A stretch of 64,000 nt of DNA from Odontocerum albicorne (GCA_949825065.1 OX463852.1:19060189-19124188), one strand, 5' to 3'. Positions 31,921 to 42,775 are shown, numbered from the stretch's first letter. The notes: generated from the sequence alone by a model not told the origin. Numbers and translations are program-made.

Positions 31921-32334
31921 TTATACCAAATCTTAAAAAATCTTTAACTTTGTCGTGTCATGTTAAGTGATATTTGTTCCTCATCTGCTTCTCACTATCT
32001 GACAAAACAATTGTGAATAAAAAGGAAAAATCTTATTATAAACATATTATGTTAAAAAAACAATATCATTGAAGAATTATTTTTCAATAAAAAATTTCAT
32101 TAAAAATATCTACTTAACAAATTGTCAGTAAGTGACAACTGTTTCTCTTTATGAATATATTTTCAAACAGTTTGAAAACGTTTTCATTAAACAAAATAGG
32201 TATTTCGCTTTAAAAGCAGAGTAATTTAGTAAAATTCATAGATTTTTTTTGAAACAATATATTTGTGAAAAATATATTTGTTGTTTTTATGCAAACGGTT
32301 TATCCTATTGTAAATCCTCTTTATTTAAATTTGT
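31921..32334. other. AT-rich spacer
   Basis: No supported feature. Confidence 0.35.
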
Positions 32335-32560
32335 GCTATAAAAGGAAGTATGAGAGGGTGTCGTAGTAGAGAACTATCAAAAAAGGTATGACTGGACTAA
32401 GTGAATGAAAATTTTAAGCAAGTAAATTAAGAGGAAAAGAAGGAACTGTACGAATAGATGTAAGAATGTGTAGCATTTAAAGTAATTATGTCGTGATAAG
32501 AGAGTTCGGAACTCCGTCCTTTCTGCTTACCGAACAAAGAACTTGTGTGATGGTATATAT
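32335..32560 (+). mobile_element. LINE-A 3' fragment
   Basis: aaaaaggtatgactggacta agtgaatgaa, then gaaggaactgtacgaat, then ggaactccgtcctttctgct and gtgtgatggtatatatgt. Diverged terminal copy. Confidence 0.65.
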
Positions 32561-32739
32561 GTAAAGTCAGTTTGCCTTTGAAATTTCGTATTAAAACGAA
32601 TTAACAGTAATTTAAAATGTTCTCCTCAAACATGTTTCTACTTCCCATACAAAGGTTTTCGTTTGGAAAACATTTTTTATTAGAATGTTTTAGACTTGTT
32701 TGATTACTGCCGATGTATCACTCATAATAAAACAATAGG

Positions 32740-32812
32740 TAGTTTCTCACGCTATGTCCTCTCTGTCTACCCCAACTGGGAAATGACGCAATGTTATGTT
32801 TGTGTGTAGTGA
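32740..32812 (+). mobile_element. LINE-A terminal fragment
   Basis: cacgctatgtcctctctgtc and taccccaactgggaaatgac are the conserved 3' block, followed by tatgtttgtgtgtag. Confidence 0.6.
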
Positions 32813-33535
32813 ATTAATATGGAATTTAATTAAATTTTCGGTCACTAGATAAGTGTATATACAAATAACAACATGTCAATAATATTTTTCAATGTATGTA
32901 TTTTTTAAGATATGTACAAATTTAAGTATAGAGAGTTAAAAAGTCAGTAAATGTATCTTTTAGTTTTTATTTAATTATTTCTCCACAGTGTTGCCTCAAT
33001 ATTACGAATCATGAAGATACAAATACAAGATAATTTTTTTCAAAATGTTAACATAATGATCACATAAGAGTGTAAATATTGTGACAATAACCCTCCCTTA
33101 AGGGAAGGGGCTGTAACCGAATACTATTGAGCTAGCACCGCCCCTGGACTGAAGAGAACCTGAAACCAACCCCTCGAGCTCAGCTGCTGAGCCCTTATTT
33201 CATTATGGACTTCCTGTATTGGAGAAAGGAGGAATTTTGAGTATAATAAGTAACGATGAATATTTTTATTAAATTTCTTATACACATTTTATTTTATCAA
33301 AATACCCTCATATATTTGCATGAGAGAATTATTAATATCACCCGTTTCACTGGGATCAAACACTATTCTGAGAAAGCTGATTTACACCAGCGTAATTTAT
33401 TCGAAAACACACATAAAAAGAAACATAAAGAAAATAATGCTTTGTTTTTTTATTGTCTAAGGCTCGTTTTATACTTTCGAGAGGCAAATAAGGCTCGTTT
33501 TTTTCGATTTGCCTTTTTTCTCTCTATTTTGTTAT
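32813..33535. other. Spacer with a GC-rich patch
   Basis: At 33,085-33,215 there is a GC-rich patch with two small hairpins (ccttaagg centre at about 33,100 and GCTCAG/CTGAGC at about 33,179-33,193). No partner or coding frame identified. Confidence 0.3.
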
Positions 33536-33742
33536 ATTGTATTACACTTTAGTTGTATACAGTACAACCTGACAGATTAATTGCTATGTGACGACAATCT
33601 TTTCCAACCAACCAGAATGATGATAAAGAGGTCTTGAATGATAACCAGGCTAGAATATATTTTTTATACAATCAAGTACCAATAGGAATTGAACTCACAA
33701 TCTCTGGGCGACTTACCAATTAGGCCACAAAGATCGTGACAG
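33536..33742 (-). mobile_element. SINE-1, full copy
   Basis: attgtattacactttagttg, tatacagtacaacctgacag, caatcttttccaaccaacca, gataaccaggctagaatata, caataggaattgaactcaca (box B region) and ccaattaggccacaaagatc (box A region), all in reverse orientation. Confidence 0.85.
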
Positions 33743-33766
33743 CTGCTATATAAAACTGTTTACGTG

Positions 33767-34112
33767 TGTGGCGGTCGCTTACTCGGAACACTGTGGGCGT
33801 TCATACATACGGTCAATGACCGATGATGTGACCTTTGCATTCCTCGACAAATTTAAATAAACAAGTCCGAAGTTCACACGCCGGCCATTCAACCCATAGC
33901 CCGGAGCGGACCGCATTCCATACTAGAGCGAGAATGCACCACGCTGTCTCGCCAGTTCCGTAAATAAATTGTCACCTACATACGACATTAACCGTTTTGC
34001 TAATGCAGAAACGAGACGAAGGATATCTTGCTCGCATTCCCGCACACACGCGGAAATAGTATAAATACCTACGTTTACTAATAAAAACTCTTCTTCCGCA
34101 TTGCGATCCAAA
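33767..34112 (+). mobile_element. Candidate solo LTR
   Basis: A 346-bp GC-rich block starting TGTGGCGGTCGC, flanked on both sides by acgtg (33,762-33,766 and 34,113-34,117), a possible 5-bp target duplication. Inside are TATAAATA at about 34,060 and AATAAA at about 34,080, in the order expected for an LTR promoter and polyadenylation signal on the plus strand. The 3' end reads ATCCAAA and not a clean CA, and no second LTR or internal coding region is present. A minus-strand open frame across it looks incidental. Confidence 0.4.
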
Positions 34113-34269
34113 ACGTGTTTTACTTATCAACAAATCATCATCATCTCTTCCCTTAAGGACTAGTTCCTAAACGTTTAAATATTGATTTTTAATTGTTTTT
34201 GTAATTTTTTGCCCCAAAAAGGTCATCAACCATTTAAATAAATAAGTAAACAATAACAAAGAATGACTA

Positions 34270-34500
34270 ACAAAACAAATGTATCGTACAAATGTGAGTG
34301 AAAGGCTTAGTAAAGGAAGACCAGGGAAAGTATCGTTGGATCGGTTGAAAAAAGGAAATGTAGAAAGTCAGAGAAATCGTAGGAGTTGTATGAGAAGGTG
34401 TATGGATGTAGAAGAGGCTACCGATGTGTGTCGAGATAGGAAAGTATTGCGCCATGTCCTTTCCGCCTTATGCAGGGAAATTTCGTAATGGTATGTATTT
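34270..34500 (+). mobile_element. LINE-A 3' fragment
   Basis: Open for 70 codons: MYRTNVSERLSKGRPGKVSL, DRLKKGNVESQRNRRSCMRR, then CMDVEEATDVCRDRKVLRHV. The clearest translation of the LINE-A C-terminus in the window, though the upstream reverse transcriptase is absent. Confidence 0.85.
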
Positions 34501-34689
34501 TGCTTAGTTAGTTTGCTTACTGTCATATATACCTAATATTAAGAGACATCATTTTATGTCTCCAAATCAATTAATACGCAATATGATTTACATATCAAAT
34601 AATTAAATAAATTACAATCATGTCCAAAAAAATTTACCCATGTCTAAATATAAACTTTTTAATAACTACACCAACAATTTAACTAGCGG

Positions 34690-34800
34690 TAAAGATAAAA
34701 GTCTCCACCCACGGCAACATATGGGACACTTCAACAACTCGGTGACGAGCGCCACTCTGCACATCCGACGTCTTAGAAGCGGCCACTTCTAGAAACATTG
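34690..34800. other. Unclassified GC-rich island
   Basis: Contrasts sharply with its surroundings. The minus strand reads EVAASKTSDVQSGARHRVV and SHMLPWVETF with good codon composition, but no family or splice sites are recognised. Could be a relic of a transposon or an exon. Confidence 0.25.
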
Positions 34801-34959
34801 ACTCATTAACTAAATCATTTTATTTGATCAACTTATTGAAAATATTGGATATTTCGAAGTACGTATGTAAATATTGGTGTTCACAATTTTTTTTCTATTA
34901 CCTTGTGATGATTCTGCAGAAATCGATTGTCCCAACAACGTTAATTAAATCACTAAGCT

Positions 34960-35204
34960 TTCACATCGTCGTTGCTGGGCCTCGTAATCGAGGATCATCT
35001 CGCCATTCTCACGTCTATTCAGTTGGAAAGCGAAGCTGTGCCGTGGAGTGTTATTTCTTTCTTTATTTTCTCCTCTTTAAATGAGTGGGCCGTTGCACAC
35101 CAGCAAACTCATTGGTCACACCGCTGTACCTGATAGCACAACTAAGTGGTCTAGACGATCGGAGCACACTCGGAGTATACTTGATCTCACTCGATCTATA
35201 GGAC
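34960..35204. other. Unclassified GC-richer region upstream of SINE-2
   Basis: Contains ctgggcctcgtaatcgagga and several short tracts without partner in the window. No stable frame. Confidence 0.2.
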
Positions 35205-35455
35205 CTCGTGATTGAATATGATTTTCAACCATCTTGTGGATGGAAAACGCAAGTGTTTGTATTGGTTTATTATTAATAAGCTGTTGAACATCACATCCTT
35301 GACGATAACGTTATTTTGCTTAATAGTGCTATAAGAATTTATGATAAGCAGCATATTGACTACAGAAAAATATGAGACGGTCTAAAAGTAAACCAAGAAT
35401 CGAACATAGTGCGCCCTCTTGCTTAGTGTGAATGCTTTAGACCACGGCCATCGAC
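35205..35455 (-). mobile_element. SINE-2
   Basis: The reverse complement begins GTCGATGGCCGTGGTCTAAA and contains ATGTTCGATTCTTGGTTTAC (B box), followed by a body shared with 21,372-21,768. A gattgaatat-atttcaacc-tc block at its far end recurs at 37,086-37,110. Confidence 0.6.
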
Positions 35456-36190
35456 ACCTTTCTAAGGTAACGTTCTATGACCATTTCGGCAACTGCCAGC
35501 TCCTGATCACCATTTGAGTATCACTGTCGTAGAGAACATTTTTTGGTGTAATTTATTTCGAATTATCAAACAAAACACAAAAATAAAATTCAGTACTGTG
35601 AAACCCAATCCTCGAGCCCAATGGATACAAATTGAGTGAGAAGCAAACAAACAGGGCCGCTGATGACACGGGCCTGTCAAATAAGTTACAGAATGGTAGG
35701 GCGCCGGGGAATGATTGTCGGCAAATTGGATGTTAATGGTGCATTTAAAGATCTGTGAAATTGAATACAAGGTGCTTAGAATGTGACATACACTGTACAC
35801 ATGTATTAATATGTTTTAGAGTTTTTTGTTTGAATTTTTAAATAATGTTTGCTGCCGAAATATTTGGTATAAAAAGAATTGTATCAAAAAATAAATGCTC
35901 TATTATAATAATAAAATTCTGAAACTAAAGATCATATGTTTTTCAGTTGTTCTTGAACTGGTCGATTTGATTTACTAAACGCCATATCTTGCCGCGTCCA
36001 ATGAATGTTGCATTGAAGATTTTTTCCAGTTATAAGTCAATTGTTAAATTATTGAAGTTTAATCGGTTGAAACTTAAATTTTTTTTAAATAGTTTTTTAA
36101 TTCATTATATTGAAACTTATAATTACATTTATGGCTTTGAAAAAAACGTTATTTTGCTCGCTTTGAGTTTACTGTTATATACTCGTACAT
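35456..36190. other. Spacer
   Basis: 35,560-35,720 is moderately GC-rich and open on the minus strand for 97 codons without recognisable domains. The rest is AT-rich. Confidence 0.3.
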
Positions 36191-36195
36191 TCCAA

Positions 36196-36250
36196 GGTAT
36201 ACAAACATACATGCCATCGCGCCATTTTTATTGGGATGGACAGAAAAGAC
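36196..36250 (-). mobile_element. LINE-A terminal fragment
   Basis: catacatgccatcgcgccat then tttattgggatggacagaaa match the reverse-complement end. Confidence 0.5.
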
Positions 36251-36740
36251 ATTTTTTGGTTTTATGGATATATTCAGATTTACGGATATATTTAGCCTGA
36301 GGTTTATGGATATAGTTCAATTTAAAATTTTCCAACAGAGTTCTGACTAAGGTTTGCGGATAAAGTTCAGTTAAAGGTTTAATATTAATAATAATACAAC
36401 GATAATTTATATTTAAAGGACGCTCTTCAAATGTCGTATTCCTATTATAAAATATTTTAAACCACATTTGACACACACGACACGAGCACCTACTTCATCG
36501 TAGTCATACGAGTACATTGCATATATTTCAATTTGGTTTGTGTCGTCTATTTTTCTTTATCATGCATCCAAAGACAACTTCAGTTTGAGGTTTGCGACAG
36601 TTTAAGGAAGAGTAGTTGTTTAATAAAATGCAAGATGTATCAAATTTATCGATGTGTTATCCCTTGCACACAGTTCTTTATTTCCGCCGTCCGCATACCT
36701 TTTACGGTAGTCACTTTATTATTTTAAACCTCTACTGCAG

Positions 36741-36858
36741 GTTTGGCCGAGAAAACAAGTTGTCAGATCGTTAAAAATATTCAACCGGTCGGAATAATCC
36801 CTTGTAAAGTGTGTTTGCTGCGTTGAAGGAGTTCCCCTAAATATGTTCAGAGGAAAAG
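36741..36858 (+). other. Candidate internal exon, coding status unclear
   Basis: A 118-base block is preceded by a strong acceptor (pyrimidine-rich ...aacctctactgcag) and followed by a consensus donor (GAAAAG|GTAAGTCC). Both match plus-strand splice signals well. The best frame (LAEKTSCQIVKNIQPVGII then PCKVCLLR) ends in TGA 29 bases before the donor, so it could be a non-coding RNA exon, a UTR exon, or a stop-containing alternative exon. It lies on the strand opposite the two minus-strand exon candidates. Confidence 0.4.
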
Positions 36859-36959
36859 GTAAGTCCACAAAGTGCCGACACTTTTATTGTTAAGTATATT
36901 TCTAAATCCTTCAAATATTAAAATAATAAACTAACAATGCCTAAATAAGAATAATTCAG

Positions 36960-37083
36960 TGATATGTTATGATGATAGGCTATACCTTGTGATATGCTAT
37001 GATGATAGGCTATATCTTTTGATAGGTATGCTATGATGATAGACTATCCCTTGTGATATGCTATGATGATAGGATATCCCTTG
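36960..37083. repeat. 30-bp minisatellite, four units
   Basis: Units tgatatgctatgatgatagg + ctatcccttg at 36,960, 36,990, 37,020 (34 bases, with a 4-base insertion) and 37,054. Mutual identity is high. Confidence 0.9.
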
Positions 37084-37139
37084 TGATTGAATATCATTGT
37101 CAATCATCCTGTGAATAAAACTTCAGAAGAAAGCGTTAG

Positions 37140-37440
37140 ACTTTCATGTCCTGACATACCTTTTCATACAACACCTACGATTTTTCAGACTTTTCATGTT
37201 TCCTTCTTTAAAAATATCATATCAACAATTTTCTTGGCCTTCCTCTACCACACCTTTCACTCACATTTGCTCTGTATATTTGTGCTGTTAGTCTTTCTTC
37301 ATTCATTCGTTCTACGTGTCCAGGCTATAACAGAGTGCTCTTTTTGATCTTGCTTAATACTATACATCAGCCCTAAGTTCACATTTATCCTTGATCACTT
37401 TATTCCGTAATATGTCATACATTGTCACCCCATAAAAATA
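37140..37440 (-). mobile_element. LINE-A fragment, 3' half of a split copy
   Basis: Reverse-complement LINE-A running from the RRSCMRR region (catacaacacctacgatttt) to the MTVYDR region (gtcatacattgtcacccca). The same copy resumes at 37,808. Confidence 0.8.
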
Positions 37441-37477
37441 TCATTGAACGATTTTGTCATTCCAATAAATTGTTCAA

Positions 37478-37715
37478 ATAATAGTACAAATATGACGGAA
37501 AAGCGTGTGAGAGAAAGACCAAGAAAATCATGATCGAATCAAATGATAGATAGATATTCTGAAAGAAAGAAAAATTGGAAGTCAGTCATATAAGTTGTAT
37601 GAGAAGTTGTATGAATGTAGAAGTCGCTAAGGATGTGTGTCGAGATAGGAAAACCTTAAGCTTTGTCACATCTGCCTATCCCGATAGGAAAATTGCGTGA
37701 TGGTATATGTATGTG
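37478..37715 (+). mobile_element. LINE-A 3' fragment in opposite orientation
   Basis: ggaaaagcgtgtgagagaaa, gaatgtagaagtcgctaagg, tgtgtgtcgagataggaaaa, tgtcacatctgcctatcccg and attgcgtgatggtatatgta. Lies between two pieces of a minus-strand copy of the same family, so it is either an insertion or an inversion. Confidence 0.75.
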
Positions 37716-37807
37716 TGTTCAAAGAAAAACCAATTTCGCTTAATTTACGTAAGTTTGGCAAACACTGCTTTAAGATATTTTTACAACATTGCTGTGCAAA
37801 ACTTCTT

Positions 37808-37925
37808 CGTATACATATTTCAACAGCATTTATTCGGCTCCTTTCAGTATTTTGTCACGTCTATGTTTCACTTCTGTGTATCAAAGTTTGTACTATAATA
37901 CCATTGTGGACTATCATCTTAGATT
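37808..37925 (-). mobile_element. LINE-A fragment, 5' half of a split copy
   Basis: catttattcggctcctttca, gtcacgtctatgtttcactt, tgtatcaaagtttgtactat and accattgtggactatcatct match the region just upstream of the block at 37,440 in other copies. Confidence 0.75.
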
Positions 37926-38299
37926 ACAAATAAGGAAACAATAACAGTTTTACGAAAACAAGCGAGATGGAAAATAAAAGCGAAAGAGTGGGGATGAAAA
38001 TAAAAAAGTCAATAATAATAATTATTATTGTGTATGACTCCGCACACAATAAAACTATTTAGGAGTACGTGTGCAGTTTCCTTGCTCCGAATCAGCGGGT
38101 TGGCCAACACATACAAACACGCACTCACATACGTGCGAAACAATCAGTCAAAAGAAAGCAAATGGAGTTGGCGCCCTTTATTCACATATTCAAATGTGGA
38201 ACAGCCATCAGGGTGGGCAGGGGTTCGAAACATTTTTATATTGAACGGTGATTGTATATAACATTAAATGCTCCGTTTATCTTTTTCCTGCCGTTACCC

Positions 38300-38790
38300 T
38301 TTTTTCAATGTCTCTTTCACGACAATATAATACAACGTATAATAGTAGCAAGCTAGAATGTGGAGCATTGGTGTGGAGGCCGCGGGAGATTTATTACTCT
38401 CAAATGGTGGAGAAAATCCAATTTTTTTTTAAAAATACTACTTGCGAAAGTGCGGTTTCTACCTGTTGCTCTATCCTACACGGTTTCTTTTCAATATTAG
38501 GATACTACCTAATGAGCGTGAGGAGGGATGTGAGGGTATCGTCTTATATCTTTAAGTTGCTGACGGAAGTAACATGCGGTTCAACCGTATTTGAAAATAT
38601 ATAGTTTTATGTTCCTGACAACTATTCGACATACAGAAACATTGATCTGTTTAGACATACAATAAGTATACGAGTTCATAACTTGCCAAGTGCTTCTTCT
38701 TTATTTTACGGGGTGTCTTTTTTGAATAGGGCCTCGGATATTTTAGTTTTTTTTTTAATGCAAGCATTTTGGGTTTGCTTAGTATATGAA
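38300..38790 (+). mobile_element. LINE-E/F fragment (Jockey/CR1-type reverse transcriptase C-terminus)
   Basis: Translation gives SSKLECGALVWRPREIYY, VEKIQFFFK, FFSILGYYLMSVRRDV, SSYIFKLLTEVTCG, then, after a stop, FYVPDNYSTYRNIDLFRHTI and NLPSASSLFYGVSFLNRASD. This is the 'SKLEYGA--W-P...LE--Q--FL...RR----L-Y-Y-L-N...VP----R---F---R-N----P-----N' architecture of the thumb and C-terminal region. Only one stop separates the two parts, so this relic is relatively young. No upstream reverse transcriptase core is attached. Confidence 0.75.
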
Positions 38791-39305
38791 TTTACCTGTT
38801 TCGGCTTAAAAAATATTCCTTACTCCTTAACATTCATTTCTTATCACTGTCTATATTTTTCTTTAAGATGAGTATGTAATTAGGTTTAACCGGTATATGT
38901 GAAATTTATAAAATAAATAAATAATACAGCGCGCATACCAAATACTCCTGAACCCTGAGAGAAAGTAAAATGGCGTCGGCGACAGGTGCTCTCAACTTGG
39001 GGGCATTGTTTATTTAATAAAAAAATAAATAACAAAAGGGGGCAGTACAGGTCGCGAACTCGAATCAAAAAAGAAACGCCTTGCTGCTTTAAATAATAAT
39101 AAAAAAATGGGATAGAGAGAGTCAAAGAAAACGAGATGCAAACATTAATGGTTGCGTTTTTGCAAATGGCTGTTATTGTTTGTGACTGGCTGATTAATTT
39201 AATCAGAGAGCGTAAAAACGTATGCATGTGACGGCAGCAAAAGTTGTATATAAGAACGAAATTGAATGTAAAACCATTTTTTGAGTCGATATGGTACGGG
39301 GATGG
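38791..39305. other. AT-rich spacer
   Basis: A GC-richer stretch at 38,960-39,010 (gcgtcggcgacaggtgctct) has no partner. No other feature. Confidence 0.3.
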
Positions 39306-39307
39306 TG

Positions 39308-39490
39308 GTATTGTCGTATTTTACTTTCGTTGTTTATTGCAGAACCCAGTGGGGTTATTTCCATGTTACTATCTATTCCAACCGACCAAAAAGGTGTTCA
39401 AATGTCTTAAGTGAAAACTTCACTGGAACCCTTTTAAACATTTCTTCTAACTTAAATCAAACCCGCTACCTCTAAGTTACAAAGCAGGCT
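39308..39490 (-). mobile_element. SINE-1
   Basis: attttactttcgttgtttat, ctattccaaccgaccaaaaa, gtgaaaacttcactggaacc, acccgctacctctaagttac. Reverse-complement copy with a decayed box A end. Confidence 0.65.
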
Positions 39491-39784
39491 ACAGAGATAA
39501 AGGCAATAAAATTAAGTAAAATATTGTATTAAATTGTATCACGCTTTCGTTATATTTAATATATAGCAAGTGCGATATTACAAAAAATCACCACTTTCTG
39601 AGAATTGTGTTGTATTTTTCTTATGTGAAGAATTGATCGTAAATTTTTTTAGGCACTAGCCCCAAGCGCGTTATCTGACGGTCGTTAAAATCGATCGACA
39701 AAAAAAAAAAGTGGCATAAAATAAATTGTCGAAAAAATATTTAGTCTTAAACAAGACATATCATACATCGCTATAATCTCATTT

Positions 39785-39885
39785 GATCTATCAATAATAG
39801 TGGGCTCGAGTCCCGAGTTGCAGCTCTCTTGAGGAGAGTTTGCTCTCAATGGTGCTTTATAAATTGTTCTGTTATTATTATTAAA
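39785..39885 (-). mobile_element. RSH head fragment
   Basis: gtgggctcgagtcccgagtt, gctctcttgaggagagtttg, gctctcaatggtgctttata and aattgttctgttattattat match the reverse-complement RSH head including the nested hairpin arms. Confidence 0.6.
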
Positions 39886-40094
39886 AACGTGTGATTTCAC
39901 ACAAAATCAATTTTATAAACTAATCAAACACATAATTTTGCCCCTCTGAAAGGTGGAAAAATAAATTATGAATGTTTGGTATTTTAATTTTTATTTCTGC
40001 CTTCGATTCTCACTTTTTTGAAGACAGAATGAAGTCGATTTTTCTAGAAATAAAAATTTAATATTACAGCAGTTTTATCCGTTCCCGAAAGTGT

Positions 40095-40171
40095 GTTGAA
40101 AAAAATGTCATCTTATGGGGGCACGTTTTGGAATTGCTGCCCCAGACATCAAAATACCCCGTCCCGGCTCT
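40095..40171. mobile_element. Possible hAT-like terminal fragment
   Basis: GC-rich stretch ending in ccgtcccggctctg, similar to the CAGRGCCGG-type terminal inverted repeats of some hAT elements. No opposite end is visible within several kilobases. Weak. Confidence 0.2.
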
Positions 40172-40319
40172 GAATATCAGTAAAAGATGAATATCCTTTG
40201 CTAAGTGATAAAGTTTAAAGAATCCTGGTTCCATGTGGGACGATTTACTTCATCGAAGCAGGGTTTTAGATGGTAGCTGAAATAATAACCAAATATCGCT
40301 CAAAACTACATCTAGTTTG

Positions 40320-40646
40320 ATTCCATGATTTGAGACATAGTGTAGTAGACTTGCCCATCCTATTAATTAGTAGATATTTTTTCAGCGCACCGTGAATAAA
40401 AATATTAATATCTTTAACTGTCCCGCCGCTCCCTCCTATCTCGCCGAAAAGTTTCAACGTCTTTCCTATCATGGACTAGCGCTATGCTCAAACAGAGATT
40501 GTTTATTGGCCGTTCCGGATCACCGATCTTCTTTTTTTACGCCGTCCTTTACTGTCCATGCAGTGAGACTCTGGAATCAGTTACATACCAATGTTAGACT
40601 CGCTCCGTCCTTGGCATGCTTTAAGAAGCGACTGAAAAACTCTTAA
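40320..40646 (+). mobile_element. LINE-F fragment (non-LTR reverse transcriptase C-terminus)
   Basis: An 84-codon open stretch with APSYLAEKFQRLSYHGLALC, SNRDCLLAVPDHRSSFFTPS, FTVHAVRLWNQLHTNVRLA and PSLACFKKRLKNS ending in TAA. This is the classic 'PSYL...R---L-VP--R---F---F---A-RLWN-LP--VR---S---FK--L' terminus of Jockey/CR1-type elements. The frame is intact, which suggests a recent copy. The upstream sequence contains stops. Confidence 0.85.
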
Positions 40647-40649
40647 TAT

Positions 40650-40870
40650 CTAGTCAGTAGTATAATTGTTTCATTCCTGATTTTTTCCTTTCTTCTCCAC
40701 CATCCCTTCCTTTTCCTTTGATTGGTGATATCTCACTTTATATGAAAAGGAATGTTCGGGTGATTGTCCGTCTTTGTAGGGTTTGTGGGCATATGCTCAC
40801 GTATGTGTTTATGGATTTCGTGGGGATGGATAGCCAGCCATTTGAATGATTTTGCGACAGTTAACTTTCT
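40650..40870 (+). mobile_element. Probable LINE-F 3' UTR
   Basis: Directly follows the stop codon of the LINE-F fragment. Pyrimidine-rich, then G/T-rich with repeated tgtttatgg/tgtgggcat tracts. No similarity partner in the window; assigned by position only. Confidence 0.35.
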
Positions 40871-40877
40871 TCATTTA

Positions 40878-40957
40878 CTTTCTTCTGGTTGGTTGGAAGA
40901 GATTGCCGATTAACAATAAGCCCGCGAGATTGTATTTGCAATAAAAGTGTTACATAA
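40878..40957 (+). mobile_element. SINE-1 tail fragment
   Basis: tttcttctggttggttggaa, gagattgccgattaacaata, agcccgcgagattgtatttg. The head is missing. Confidence 0.65.
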
Positions 40958-41316
40958 ATAGTTTTAAAAAATGCACTACAGGTGCCGAGAAACGAAAAAG
41001 TTTGAAAACCACTGCTCTAGAAGACGAGACACATCATTGTTTTTTTTTGTTTTCTCTAAGTAAACACTTTTCTTTCTAACATATGGTAGTTTGTTTCTAA
41101 TATGTTGTCGTGTAAAGCGGCAACTATATCTTCTCAGTTCAAGAGACTTGACTAGACAACCTTTTTTTAAATATCCTTTTAATTTCAAAATACCGTCATA
41201 AATAGGTTAACCATGTTTTTTTATACATTTATGTAATCAAACCCCCATTATTTTCATTCTAATTGTGTAGATATAATAAAGATTTGACCTTTTAATTATT
41301 TCCCCTTAAGTAAGGT
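40958..41316. other. AT-rich spacer
   Basis: No supported feature. Confidence 0.35.
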
Positions 41317-41502
41317 ACGGCCTTTGTGTCTTAGTTAGTGAGACGCCTGTCTTCAAATCCAGGTTTGTACTCTTTTTTGAAATGTTTTCCAGTTTAGTTC
41401 TTACTAATGATTTACTAATACATTTCTTGTTAATAGGAAGAAATTGCTACATACCAATAAATCAGCTAGGTTGTACAGTTCAAATGTTATACAGCTTTAA
41501 CT
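41317..41502 (+). mobile_element. SINE-1
   Basis: ggcctttgtgtcttagttag (box A), cgcctgtcttcaaatccagg, agtttagttcttactaatga, ggaagaaattgctacatacc, aaatcagctaggttgtacag. Confidence 0.75.
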
Positions 41503-42015
41503 TTTCATAAATTGAAAACATTATATAGTTTGATAATTTTGTTTTTGTGGTAAGGATATAAACCTATTTATGGTTTGATTTTAATAATAAAATAAATTAA
41601 GCACATTTTTTTCGGAGAGAAACGTAGACTTGGAAAAAGACTGAAAATAACTAAATAAGAGAAGATACACGGGGTGACAATTTATGCTATAAATTGCGCT
41701 TTTGCATGACAATATTGTGAAAACACTTTAAAGTAGTGCTTCCTAAACATGGGTGACTTACCCAAAACTGTTTTTTAACAATTTATTAAAATGACATAAA
41801 AATCATTCAAATATATTTTTTATATATATGCGAGTATATATACTACTTTCATATTTGACCTTATGCAGAACTAGTAACACCATTGACATGAGAAAGCTGG
41901 GACCATGAATTAAGTAAGAGATGACAAAAAATTGCTCTCAATTTTGCTAAACAAAAAAAGAAGCAGCATTTTGCTCATTAACTGGTATCTAGTTGACTTT
42001 TAAGAACGTTGTAAA
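41503..42015. other. AT-rich spacer
   Basis: No supported feature. Confidence 0.35.
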
Positions 42016-42019
42016 ATCT

Positions 42020-42228
42020 CTCAGAGATAAAGTCAGAAACTCGCACATTCGACAGACTTACAATACTTATCGTCAGATGGAACAGAAAGATAAAGTGGTA
42101 CTGGCGTGGTCATATGGATAGATTAGACAGAGGCAGAATTCTATACATAGCGGCTCAAATAATCCTCGCAGAATATCGCATGCCAGGAAGGCATCCTAAA
42201 GAGTGGAGAGGTAGCTGATGATCTGCCT
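42020..42228 (+). mobile_element. LINE-D fragment
   Basis: Translation contains KIKWYWRGHMDRLDRGRILY, IAAQIILAEYRMPGRHP and KEWRGS. This matches the '-KW-WAGH-ARM---RW------W-P---R--GRP--RW-DD' pattern near the end of another insect non-LTR reverse transcriptase lineage. Confidence 0.6.
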
Positions 42229-42775
42229 TCCAATAATGATTTACGCAAAGAACATATCGAACTTCTACATCAAGAAGAAAAAGAAGAATTATTACCTATT
42301 TTTCGTAGCTGCCAGAAGAAAAACAAATCATGTGGACCATCATATGAAAGAACATTTCCATACTCCAGGAGTAAAAAACTGTATGAGTCCAGGCCCTAAA
42401 CATGCTTCCTACACATTCTGCGGGTTTTCAGAAATATTTTCAGATGTGAGCCATATATAACATAGTCTGGAGAAATTGATGGTCGTAAGAAGTGTGCCAG
42501 GAACAAGAGTGATCAGCTGAAGGAATTGGCTGAGGTAAGCCTGTAATCCTGCATGCAAACTGCATGCAAACTGTAAGTGACTGAAAGCAATGGAAACGTG
42601 TCACCGCAACATATGGTATGCCTCCAACAATAGATAGCGACCCGTAGTAATGACGACAGAGATTTTCTGATAAGTGGTTTTGAGTAATGAAGGAAAAAGT
42701 TTGGGAATTACTGCCTTAAAGGATGCAAGCCGCAAAAAAATCTTCATATTCTCATTCTAATTCTTCTGTCACATT
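42229..42775. other. Spacer
   Basis: A good donor-like GGCTGAG|GTAAGCC occurs at about 42,532, but no convincing exon precedes it. An 11-bp duplication (tgcatgcaaac twice) lies at about 42,550-42,571. Confidence 0.3.

Noticed and set aside
33923..34111. Gene on the minus strand (62 codons)
   Set aside because: Lies inside the GC-rich solo-LTR candidate and lacks splice sites or a recognisable domain.
36960..37083. CRISPR array
   Set aside because: Units are contiguous with no spacers, in a eukaryotic context; it is a minisatellite.
42218..42460. 80-codon plus frame after LINE-D
   Set aside because: No motif, and its first part is LINE-D 3' sequence in another frame.
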